The notes below the pieces were generated by a model. It saw only the letters and a program-made list of their open reading frames with translations, had not been told where the DNA came from and did no database searches. Below are positions 57,215 to 64,000 of a DNA stretch of 64,000 nucleotides, piece by piece (position 1 is the stretch's first letter; every line of letters starts with the position of its first letter). Origin of the DNA: Chitinophagaceae bacterium. Lineage in GTDB: Bacteria; Bacteroidota; Bacteroidia; Chitinophagales; Chitinophagaceae. A program made the position numbers and the translations under genes. The DNA is taken from contig JANYCA010000012.1 in assembly GCA_025360525.1 (NCBI GenBank), positions 36,873-100,872 of the forward strand, given 5' to 3'.

Positions 57215-58552
57215 TCAAAATCTATACTGCATCCGGCAGGTAAAAACATCATCGGCAACATCCGAAGTAAAACCGGCGAGATTTGTTTTTTCATTAAAAA
57301 CTTTGGCATACCATAGTACCAATTTGAGATTTTCATTTATATAATTTATGTAGCCAAAACCAAGGGTGGTATATTTTATATCGGTAGCGCTTAACACATT
57401 GTTGGGTTTACCAATATCCAACGCATTAACTTTGGTATTAGGATCGTAAAAATCAAGTTTAACAGCTATTTGATGATGAACATTGAAAATGTTGTGCAAT
57501 AGGTAGAAGTATGCACCTTTAAACTCCCTGATGTAAGCGCCATCCCTGCCAGCCAATAACAACGGTGGTGTTTCAGAGCTTACCAATGAAGCAGTTTGGA
57601 TACCCCAAATATATTCTGCCCTAAATTCTGTGAAGCCTGCTGCAGTTTTAATTTTTAATTGAGCATCGGCTCCGTAATATTTTCTTGGCAAAATTGTTCC
57701 TATATTATTGCTGGATGAGTCTACCACAAAGGATTTCCCGGCAACGGCTGTATTAATTTCATAACGGTATTTGTTATTTTGCAACAGTCCACCATTTAAC
57801 CAGGATGCAGCAGCACTGAAAGTTATCTTTTTATTAAAGGCATAGGGCTTAAGAGCAACTCGTGCAATAAAGTCTTTATGCCTATCATTTTCTACCGGGC
57901 TTGTAAGTCCTTGTCCATTAAAAAACCCTGCATCAACTTTTAAATATTTTAACTTATTTGTTTTAACCCTTGAATCAAAAGATAGCATGGCTCCCATGTC
58001 TCTTTCCGTTTTCATTAAAATCTGGTTCATCCTGCCACGTTCCGGGCTTTCCCTGTCGCTCGAAGACAAATTGGTTTCGTATCCAAATGGTCTTGCAAAC
58101 ACCCCTGCTGTGAGTGCAAAATTTTTATATTTATTTTCAAAAATTCTACCCCAAAAGTCCCGGATAAAAACGCCCCTTTCAGTTCCGTCAAATTGAAACA
58201 CTACTTGTACAGAAGGCCCTTTTTGATCATCAAAATGTATAAACTCAAAACGGATTCTTCCTCGCCTCAACATAAATCTATTTCCTGCATTAGGCAAAAA
58301 GTCTCCTCCCTCATAGGTTTTGGCACCTTTTGAGCCGGCAACCTGAAATTGCGGCTGCAGATAGCCCCCTATTCTAATATGATTAAACCTGTTGTACATC
58401 GACAACATGCCTTTACCCATGTCTTTGGTGGTGTCTACCATATCCATTAAAAACTGTGAATTCCCCGTTTGGAAAAATGCAATAGACAACACCAGTAGTA
58501 ATAACCTTTTTATCAATTTTAAAATTTTGGCAAGATTATATGAAATTAACAT
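57215..58552 (-). CDS. OprO/OprP-like phosphate-selective porin
   Basis: A 433-445-residue outer-membrane porin. Family marks: RIGGYLQPQFQV, RFMLRRGRIRFEF, FQFDGTERGVFIRDFWGR, FALTAGVFARPFGYE and a terminal aromatic residue (RMQYRF). It would form a trimeric 16-strand barrel for anion or phosphate diffusion. The ATG at 58552 lies inside the 11-bp repeat array; a TTG at 58516 (MIKRLLLLVLSIAFFQTG) gives a cleaner signal peptide and clears the array, and may be the real start. Divergent from DUF47-PiT. Confidence 0.82.
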   Translation of the reverse strand: MLISYNLAKILKLIKRLLLLVLSIAFFQTGNSQFLMDMVDTTKDMGKGMLSMYNRFNHIRIGGYLQPQFQVAGSKGAKTYEGGDFLPNAGNRFMLRRGRIRFEFIHFDDQKGPSVQVVFQFDGTERGVFIRDFWGRIFENKYKNFALTAGVFARPFGYETNLSSSDRESPERGRMNQILMKTERDMGAMLSFDSRVKTNKLKYLKVDAGFFNGQGLTSPVENDRHKDFIARVALKPYAFNKKITFSAAASWLNGGLLQNNKYRYEINTAVAGKSFVVDSSSNNIGTILPRKYYGADAQLKIKTAAGFTEFRAEYIWGIQTASLVSSETPPLLLAGRDGAYIREFKGAYFYLLHNIFNVHHQIAVKLDFYDPNTKVNALDIGKPNNVLSATDIKYTTLGFGYINYINENLKLVLWYAKVFNEKTNLAGFTSDVADDVFTCRMQYRF

Positions 58553-58581
58553 TAACTCAATGTTAAGTTAATATTAACAAA
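58546..58581. promoter_or_regulatory. Candidate Pho box between porin and PiT operon
   Basis: In an 11-bp frame the + strand reads TTAACATTAAC, TCAATGTTAAG, TTAATATTAAC from 58546 (equally ACATTAACTCA, ATGTTAAGTTA, ATATTAACAAA from 58549). Each unit carries a TTAA core one helical turn apart. It is placed between two divergent phosphate-related genes, with a one-mismatch -7 box TAATCTTG on the minus strand at 58531-58538. Confidence 0.5.
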
Positions 58582-58613
58582 TGAAATTGAAGATATAATA
58601 AAAGTAATAAAAC

Positions 58614-58621
58614 TAGTTTTG
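58614..58621 (+). promoter_or_regulatory. Candidate -7 box of the DUF47-PiT operon
   Basis: TAGTTTTG fits TAnnTTTG, 12 bp before the DUF47 ATG at 58634, with a TTG at 58587-58589 as a possible -33 element. It implies a very short leader and excludes the TTG at 58619 as start. Confidence 0.45.
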
Positions 58622-58633
58622 CAAAAAAAAACA

Positions 58634-59281
58634 ATGGGATTCAATTCAATTCTAAAAATATTTTTACCAAAAGACAGAGTTTTCTTTCAACTTTTTGAAA
58701 GTGTAGCTGAAGAACTTGTAAAAATGGGCGAAAAGTTAAAGGAAGTTGTAAACGAACCCGATTTTGACAAAAGGGCCCAGTTAATTCAGGAAATTGAGGA
58801 TATGGAGCATGTGAACGATGATTACACCCATAATATTTTCACAGAATTAGGAAAAAACTTTATCACCCCTTTTGACAGGGAAGACATCCACTACCTGGCA
58901 TCTGCACTAGATGATATTGCTGATTACATCTATGCATCTGCAAAAAAGATAAATTTTTACAGGGTAAATCCTAATGATATCGGCATAAAAAAAATGGCTG
59001 ATTTAATAGATAATGGATGCCATCAGGTACATAAAGCAGTAACCGAATTACGCAATATGAAAAATATGCGTAAAATAACCGACGCCCTTGTAGCCATCAA
59101 CAGTATAGAAAACCAGGCAGACGATGTGTTTGATATGAGTATTGAGCGCTTGTTTGCAACAGAGCCAGATGCAAAAGAAGTGATTAAAAAAAGGGAGATT
59201 TATCAGGTGATGGAAATTGTGACGGATAAATGTGAAGATGCTGCAAATGTTATTGAAAGTATAATAGTGAAATACGCTTAA
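58634..59281 (+). CDS. DUF47 (PhoU-like) phosphate transport accessory protein
   Basis: A 215-residue all-helical PhoU-related protein starting MGFNSILKIFLPKDRVFFQLFE. Two helical bundles carry acidic metal-binding patches (IEDMEHVNDDYTHNIF and NSIENQADDVFDMSIE). DUF47 proteins accompany PiT transporters and are thought to modulate phosphate uptake. PiT follows after 30 bp. ATG 58634 is chosen over the upstream TTG, which overlaps the -7 box. Confidence 0.92.
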   Translation: MGFNSILKIFLPKDRVFFQLFESVAEELVKMGEKLKEVVNEPDFDKRAQLIQEIEDMEHVNDDYTHNIFTELGKNFITPFDREDIHYLASALDDIADYIYASAKKINFYRVNPNDIGIKKMADLIDNGCHQVHKAVTELRNMKNMRKITDALVAINSIENQADDVFDMSIERLFATEPDAKEVIKKREIYQVMEIVTDKCEDAANVIESIIVKYA

Positions 59282-59311
59282 CTCCATCCTCTAAGGGGAT
59301 AAATTTATTTT

Positions 59312-60727
59312 ATGACATTGCTTATCGTTATCATCGTTTTAGCCCTCATTTTCGACTATATAAATGGCTTTCATGACGCTGCCAATTCAATTGCGACCAT
59401 CGTTTCTACAAAAGTTTTAACACCCTTTCAAGCAGTGGTGTGGGCTGCTTTTTTTAATTTTGTTGCCTACTTTATTTTCAAAGATCATGCTGTGGCCAAT
59501 ACTATCGGAAAAACTGTTCATAGTGATTACATTACCTTGCCGGTAATATTAGCCGGTCTAATTGCGGCCATTTTCTGGAATCTGCTTACATGGTGGTACG
59601 GTATCCCTTCTTCGTCTTCTCATACTTTAATTGGAGGTTTTGCAGGTGCCGCTATTTCTCATGCGTTTATTACAAAGGGGGTTACAGCCATCAGCAATAT
59701 TGTTGAAGTAAAAAAGATTACAGAGATTATTCTATTTATTTTTCTAGCACCTTTAATAGGCATGTTTATTTCTATTTTTATAACCCTGGTTACTATTATG
59801 AGAAATACCTGGATTAAAGTAGGAATTATTGTTTTAGTTGGCGTATTTACCTGGTTTTTATTTGCCCATTTTGAACAAACTAAACTGAGTGAAAATCTTG
59901 GCAAATATTATAAAGTAGAAAACCTGAAAAAAGAAGCTGCTAAAGATGCTACCAAACTGGTGGCTTATCAAAATGCGGTGGCGAAAGTTGCCGCTGCTGC
60001 ACCATTACTTTCAAACTATAAAAAACTAGGTGCAACCCAATTGGCAGAGCAAATAAAGGCAGAAAAGGATGCTTCCGTTGATGTTCAGGCTTTGTCAAAA
60101 GTGCTCGCTAAATCAGATAACAGCATTATTATTTACGGCATTCTTTCAATGATGTTAATTTTCGTTATTGCATATATTTATTCTGAGCAGGTAAAATCAC
60201 CCAACGCTTTCCGTACAGCAAAAATGTTTAAGAAGCTTCAGTTACTTTCGTCCGGAGCCTTTAGTATTGGGCATGGTGGCAACGATGCACAAAAAGTAAT
60301 GGGGATTATTGGTGCTGCTTTTGTTGCTTATAATTCTACTAAATACCCTGATGTAAGTGCTGCGTTAAAAGATCTTAACTGGGTACCGCTTGCTTGTTAC
60401 ACCGCTATTGGCCTTGGTACCATGAGTGGTGGTTGGAAAATTGTAAAAACGATGGGCACCAAAATTACCAAGGTAACCCCATTAGAAGGTGTAGCAGCCG
60501 AAACGTCCGGGGCCCTTACCCTTTTTATGACTGAACAAATGGGCATACCTGTTAGTACAACCCATACCATTACAGGATCTATTATTGGCGTTGGCGCTAC
60601 AAAAAGATTAAGCGCTGTTCGCTGGGGTGTTACAGTAAGCCTTTTGTGGGCATGGATTTTAACCATACCGGTAAGCGCTATACTGGCTGGCATTGTTTAC
60701 TACATTACTTCTTTATTTATAAAATAA
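59312..60727 (+). CDS. PiT-family inorganic phosphate transporter
   Basis: A 471-residue inner-membrane carrier with the two PiT signature repeats: N-terminal DYINGFHDAANSIATIVSTK with SSSSHTLIGGFAG, and C-terminal GHGGNDAQKVMGIIGAA with VSTTHTITGSIIG. Between them is a long central cytoplasmic or periplasmic segment (about residues 190-265, Lys/Ala-rich). It is likely a low-affinity phosphate/cation symporter. In operon with DUF47; terminator at 60750-60778. Confidence 0.95.
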   Translation: MTLLIVIIVLALIFDYINGFHDAANSIATIVSTKVLTPFQAVVWAAFFNFVAYFIFKDHAVANTIGKTVHSDYITLPVILAGLIAAIFWNLLTWWYGIPSSSSHTLIGGFAGAAISHAFITKGVTAISNIVEVKKITEIILFIFLAPLIGMFISIFITLVTIMRNTWIKVGIIVLVGVFTWFLFAHFEQTKLSENLGKYYKVENLKKEAAKDATKLVAYQNAVAKVAAAAPLLSNYKKLGATQLAEQIKAEKDASVDVQALSKVLAKSDNSIIIYGILSMMLIFVIAYIYSEQVKSPNAFRTAKMFKKLQLLSSGAFSIGHGGNDAQKVMGIIGAAFVAYNSTKYPDVSAALKDLNWVPLACYTAIGLGTMSGGWKIVKTMGTKITKVTPLEGVAAETSGALTLFMTEQMGIPVSTTHTITGSIIGVGATKRLSAVRWGVTVSLLWAWILTIPVSAILAGIVYYITSLFIK

Positions 60728-60749
60728 ATAAATACCAATTACCTTTCAG

Positions 60750-60778
60750 AATCATCCTACATTGGGTGATTTTTTATT
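60750..60778 (+). terminator. Terminator after PiT
   Basis: AATCATCC and GGGTGATT form an 8-bp stem (one G-U pair) around a 6-nt loop followed by TTTTTATTTT. Confidence 0.7.
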
Positions 60779-60925
60779 TTGGTAGATAACTTACTTTAAA
60801 TTTGCAGCGCTGGTGTTAAATAATGACTACAATTCTTTAGTATATTTTCAAAACAAAGAACTTTTTTTATTATTGAGTCATCATGCCCATACAAATTTTA
60901 TTGTTCCACTTCAATTAATAAAACT

Positions 60926-61960
60926 ATGAAAAAAATACTTGTTACCGGCGGGTGCGGCTATATTGGAGTGCATACAATAGCTGATTTATTGGTAAATGGA
61001 TTTGACGTTATATCTGTAGATAACAACTCCAGAAGTAACAGTGATATTCTATTAAATGCGGAAAAAATAACTGGCAAAAAAACATCTAATTATGTAGTTG
61101 ATTTGTGCGATCTGGAAAGTACCCGAAACATATTTATTAAAAACGAGGGAATAGACGGTATTATTCATTTTGCGGCTTATAAAGCAGTAGGGGAATCGGT
61201 TGAAAAACCATTATTGTATTTTGCAAATAATCTTGGCTCTTTAATTAATATATTAAAATGTGCAGAAGAATTTAATGTACCCCATTTTGTATTCTCTTCT
61301 TCCTGTACCGTTTATGGCAATCCCGACAGCATACCGGTAACAGAAGAAACGCCGCAAAAACCTGCTGAGTCCCCTTATGGCGCTACTAAACAAATGGGTG
61401 AAGTGATCGTAAACGAAACAGTAAAAAGCAATAGTATACAGGCTATTTTATTACGTTATTTTAATCCGGTTGGTGCCCATCCCTCCATTTTGCTGGGTGA
61501 AATTCCGTTGGGAAGGCCTGCCAATTTAGTACCAGCCATCACACAAACCGCTATTGGTAAATTGCCTGCAATGATCGTTCATGGCCACGATTACAATACC
61601 AAAGATGGAAGTTGTGTTCGTGATTATATCCATGTAAGTGATATTGCCCATGCGCACACATTGGCTTTAAATTATTTAATTGACCAAAAGAATAAAACGC
61701 AAACGGAAATTTTTAACCTTGGTACCGGCGATGGATACACCGTACTGGAAGTAATTGCAGCTTTTGAAAAAGTGAGCGGCATAAAATTAAATTATTCACT
61801 TGGCCCAAGGCGGGCGGGCGATGTAGTAGCAATATATGCCAACAATAACAAGGCTACTACCGAGCTGGGATGGATACCAAAATATACCCTCGAAGATATG
61901 ATGGCCACTGCCTGGCAGTGGGAACTAAAACTTAAAAATGAACAACAGGTAAACGGGTAA
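60926..61960 (+). CDS. galE: UDP-glucose 4-epimerase
   Basis: A 344-residue extended SDR enzyme interconverting UDP-glucose and UDP-galactose. NAD binding is VTGGCGYIGVHT (residues 6-17). The active site has the Ser in VFSSSCTVYG and the Tyr/Lys pair in SPYGATKQMGE. The C-terminal RRAGDVVAIYANNNKA block is the usual substrate-binding region. Full length. The transketolase half gene follows after 75 bp. Confidence 0.94.
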   Translation: MKKILVTGGCGYIGVHTIADLLVNGFDVISVDNNSRSNSDILLNAEKITGKKTSNYVVDLCDLESTRNIFIKNEGIDGIIHFAAYKAVGESVEKPLLYFANNLGSLINILKCAEEFNVPHFVFSSSCTVYGNPDSIPVTEETPQKPAESPYGATKQMGEVIVNETVKSNSIQAILLRYFNPVGAHPSILLGEIPLGRPANLVPAITQTAIGKLPAMIVHGHDYNTKDGSCVRDYIHVSDIAHAHTLALNYLIDQKNKTQTEIFNLGTGDGYTVLEVIAAFEKVSGIKLNYSLGPRRAGDVVAIYANNNKATTELGWIPKYTLEDMMATAWQWELKLKNEQQVNG

Positions 61961-62035
61961 AAAAAGTAACTGATATTTTTACTGCATCCCTTATCTTGTG
62001 TTTATATTCATCAATGATAAAAAGAAAAAAATTAC

Positions 62036-62995
62036 ATGTTAAAAGCAATAGAAGTAACGGGCAATAAAGATACCCGTAGCGGCTTTGGTGATGGTATTTT
62101 AGAAGCAGCAAGAACCAACGAAAATATTGTAGCACTTACTGCCGATTTATTGGGTTCTTTAAAATTAAATGCTTTTGTAAAAGAATTTCCGGAGCGATTT
62201 ATACAATGTGGTATTGCGGAAGCCAATATGATCGGCATCGCTGCAGGGCTTACTATCGGCGGAAAAATTCCTTATACCACCACATTCGCTAATTTTTCTA
62301 CAGGACGTGTGTACGATCAAATTCGCCAATCGGTTGCCTATAGCAATAAGAATGTAAAAATATGTGCCAGCCATGCCGGCCTTACCCTTGGTGAAGATGG
62401 CGCCACTCACCAGATTTTAGAAGATATTGGCCTCATGAAAATGCTCCCCGGCATGACGGTAATTGTGCCATGCGATTACAATCAAACAAAAGCCGCTACC
62501 ATTGCAATTGCAGCATATGAAGGTCCGGTTTACTTGCGCTTTGGGCGCCCGGTATGGCCAATTTTTACCAATGTAGCCGATTTTGTAATTGGTAAAGCCC
62601 ATAAGCTTTCAGATGGTAAAGATGTTAGCATTTTTACCTGTGGCCATTTGGTGTGGAAGGCCATTGAAGCTGGCAGAATTCTGGAAGAAAAAGGTATTAG
62701 CGTTGAAGTAATAAATATCCATACCATTAAGCCATTGGATACTGAGGCTATATTGGCCTCTATTGCAAAAACCAAGTGTGCAGTTACCTGCGAAGAGCAC
62801 AATATTATTGGAGGATTAGGTGACAGCATTGCACAGGTGGCAGCAAAACATCTTCCCATACCAATTGAATATATTGGCACCAATGACACTTTTGGCGAAA
62901 GTGGCAAACCGACAGAATTGTTAACTAAATATGGGTTGGATACACCCAATATTGTAATAGCTGCGGAGAAAGTATTGGGAAGAAAAAATGGATAA
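62036..62995 (+). CDS. Transketolase, C-terminal subunit
   Basis: A 319-residue protein corresponding to the pyrimidine-binding and C-terminal domains of transketolase. GIAEANMIGIAAGLTIGG carries the catalytic Glu that activates thiamine diphosphate, followed by THQILEDIGLMKMLPGMTVIVP and SVEVINIHTIKPLD. In many Bacteroidota transketolase is split into N and C subunits encoded side by side; here galE is upstream and a pseudogene downstream, so the thiamine-diphosphate-binding N half must be elsewhere. The enzyme belongs to the pentose phosphate pathway. Confidence 0.88.
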   Translation: MLKAIEVTGNKDTRSGFGDGILEAARTNENIVALTADLLGSLKLNAFVKEFPERFIQCGIAEANMIGIAAGLTIGGKIPYTTTFANFSTGRVYDQIRQSVAYSNKNVKICASHAGLTLGEDGATHQILEDIGLMKMLPGMTVIVPCDYNQTKAATIAIAAYEGPVYLRFGRPVWPIFTNVADFVIGKAHKLSDGKDVSIFTCGHLVWKAIEAGRILEEKGISVEVINIHTIKPLDTEAILASIAKTKCAVTCEEHNIIGGLGDSIAQVAAKHLPIPIEYIGTNDTFGESGKPTELLTKYGLDTPNIVIAAEKVLGRKNG

Positions 62996-63012
62996 TTTTA
63001 AAATTAAAAATT

Positions 63013-63236
63013 ATGTCTTATTCTACCGAACAACTACTTGCCTTGCCTGATTAAGAAAAAAGGGTATTGGCAAAAAACTTTGGAGCATTTGATGGGGAAA
63101 TATTACTCGTGCAAAAGAAGATCATTAATGGATGAAAGCCCTTGATAAAAGATGGGAATATTTTGAATCGGGGAAAATGAAGCTGTATTCAAAAAAAGAA
63201 TTCTGGGATTCTTTACCCGATCAAAAAAAGAATTAA
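63013..63236 (+). pseudogene. Decayed antitoxin-like small gene
   Basis: An ATG at 63013 opens MSYSTEQLLALPD and hits TAA. Past the stop, an intact-looking tail is read in another frame (WMKALDKRWEYFESGKMKLY, then KKEFWDSLPDQKKN) to a TAA at 63234-63236. Between them are two further stops, and a one-base deletion is needed to join the frames (221 bp between first codon and last stop, one short of a multiple of three). The pattern (short helical protein, ending in an acidic/aromatic tail) resembles addiction-module antitoxin components, though the family is uncertain. Confidence 0.65.
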
Positions 63237-63258
63237 ATAAAGAATTAAACTTTTACTT

Positions 63259-63287
63259 AAAAAGCCAATCTAACGATTGGTTTTTAT
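63259..63287 (+). terminator. Terminator-like hairpin before the sigma factor gene
   Basis: AAAAAGCCAATC-TAAC-GATTGGTTTTTA, a 6-bp GC-containing stem extended by A-T pairs and a G-U pair, with a T run on both strands. It lies just downstream of the pseudogene. Confidence 0.65.
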
Positions 63288-63310
63288 ATTTTTATACCTG
63301 TTTAAAATCT

Positions 63311-63865
63311 ATGGCGCAACAACATTTAGACGACAAAGAACTCTTATTTCTTTTTAAAAATGTAGAAACAAAAGAAAAAGGCTTTACCGGTATCATCAAA
63401 AAATACCAGGAAAAATTGTATTGGCATATTCGCCGGATGGTGGTAGTGCATGAAGACGCTGATGATGTATTGCAGAACATGTTTATAAAGGTTTGGAATG
63501 CATTGGACAATTTCCGGGAAGACAGCCAGCTGTATACCTGGATGTACCGGATTGCTACCAACGAAAGCCTCACTTTTTTGGAACAACAAAAAAGAAGAAG
63601 TACAGTATCGCTGGGTGATGTAGAAAATGGTTTGAGTAATAAGCTGAAGGCAGAAAAAAATTTTGATGGTCAAAAGGCAGAATGGAAATTACAACTGGCA
63701 ATGCAGGAACTGCCTGAAAAGCAACGGGTGGTATTTAACCTGCGCTACTACGATGAAATGCCCTATCAGGAAATGAGCATTGTGCTCGAAACCAGCGAAG
63801 GCGCATTAAAAGCAAGCTACCATCATGCAGTTAAAAAAATTGAAAATTATATATTGAATAATTAA
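63311..63865 (+). CDS. ECF RNA polymerase sigma factor
   Basis: A 184-residue sigma-70 family factor of the ECF group. Region 2 contains HEDADDVLQNMFIKVWNALDNFREDSQLYTWMYRIATNES (-10 recognition and core binding). Region 4 is LPEKQRVVFNLRYYDEMPYQEMSIVLETSEGALKASYHHA (-35 recognition). It is followed after 34 bp by a gene that looks like its membrane partner. Stimulus unknown. Confidence 0.92.
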   Translation: MAQQHLDDKELLFLFKNVETKEKGFTGIIKKYQEKLYWHIRRMVVVHEDADDVLQNMFIKVWNALDNFREDSQLYTWMYRIATNESLTFLEQQKRRSTVSLGDVENGLSNKLKAEKNFDGQKAEWKLQLAMQELPEKQRVVFNLRYYDEMPYQEMSIVLETSEGALKASYHHAVKKIENYILNN

Positions 63866-63899
63866 ACCAGCGGCCATAAAGAGTGTCTGAATAAGTGTA

Positions 63900-64000
63900 A
63901 TGGAAATGAATGATAACATACAAGATGAATTACAAGCTCTAAGCCCAATACTTGCGGGCATAAAAGATATTAATGTATTTACAACACCTGCAGGTTATTT
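63900..64000 (+). CDS. Start of a probable anti-sigma/membrane partner gene (partial)
   Basis: The frame begins at ATG 63900 (MEMNDNIQDELQALSPILAG) and stays open to the window end. The pattern ELQALSPILAGIKDINVFTTPAGYF is typical of the N terminus of small membrane proteins encoded directly after ECF sigma factors in Bacteroidota. Only 33 residues are visible, so function is inferred from position. Confidence 0.6.
   Translation, partial: MEMNDNIQDELQALSPILAGIKDINVFTTPAGY

Noticed and set aside
60815..60830. TGTTAAATAATG upstream of galE
   Set aside because: One isolated match to the repeat core in AT-rich sequence, no 11-bp periodicity.
62530..62949. 139-codon minus-strand frame inside the transketolase gene
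   Set aside because: Shadow of a clearly conserved plus-strand gene, no recognisable domain.

Overview
The window reads as chromosomal DNA of a Bacteroidota bacterium, most likely Chitinophagaceae (genus not resolved). Reasons: four SusC/SusD outer-membrane pairs, the type IX secretion regulator PorX, Bacteroidota-type families (DUF5690, DUF6089-like barrel, DUF1735), AT-rich sequence with little Shine-Dalgarno signal, and promoters of the TAnnTTTG type. I saw no tRNA, rRNA, CRISPR array, phage or insertion sequence.

Region 1 (1-7.2 kb): the C-terminal part of a protein with a His/Cys pair like clan CD peptidases, an MsbA-type ABC exporter, a small ORF interrupted by a stop, and an ATP synthase operon atpB-E-F-H-A that ends in a terminator directly after atpA, without atpG. 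Region 2 (7.4-15.9 kb, minus strand) is mostly housekeeping: outer-membrane barrel, nth, divIC/ftsB-like, eno, glyS, MazG-like, porX. Region 3 (16-25.7 kb): a DUF433/DUF5615 toxin-antitoxin pair joined to an HD hydrolase and lpxD, a radical SAM protein, umuDC, PAP2, an LpxH-like phosphoesterase and a glycosyltransferase. Two copies of a ~243-bp intergenic element (13018-13260, 19049-19292) and a 131-bp tandem palindromic repeat (25742-26170) lie in this part.

Region 4 (26.3-60.8 kb) is the most interesting: it looks like a phosphorus-scavenging island. One minus-strand operon (35001 down to 26365) carries SusC, SusD, a PhnZ-like diiron HD oxygenase, a PhnX-like HAD hydrolase, a DUF5690 MFS carrier and a TIGR03364-type FAD oxidoreductase, with an XRE-cupin regulator just upstream. 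It resembles a Sus-type utilisation locus dedicated to phosphonates rather than glycans. Further on are a TonB receptor plus beta-helix lipoprotein pair, three more SusC/SusD pairs of unknown substrate, an OprP-like porin, and DUF47 plus PiT for inorganic phosphate. Upstream of the phosphonate operon, of the TonB receptor and between the porin and PiT genes I see arrays of 11-bp direct repeats (core ATGTTA or close variants). This layout is the one bound by PhoB/PhoP response regulators, and for the first two the array sits exactly 8 bp from a TAnnTTTG-like box. I infer that these genes form a phosphate-starvation regulon.

Region 5 (60.9-64 kb): galE, a stand-alone C-terminal transketolase half, a decayed antitoxin-like pseudogene, an ECF sigma factor and the start of its probable membrane partner gene.
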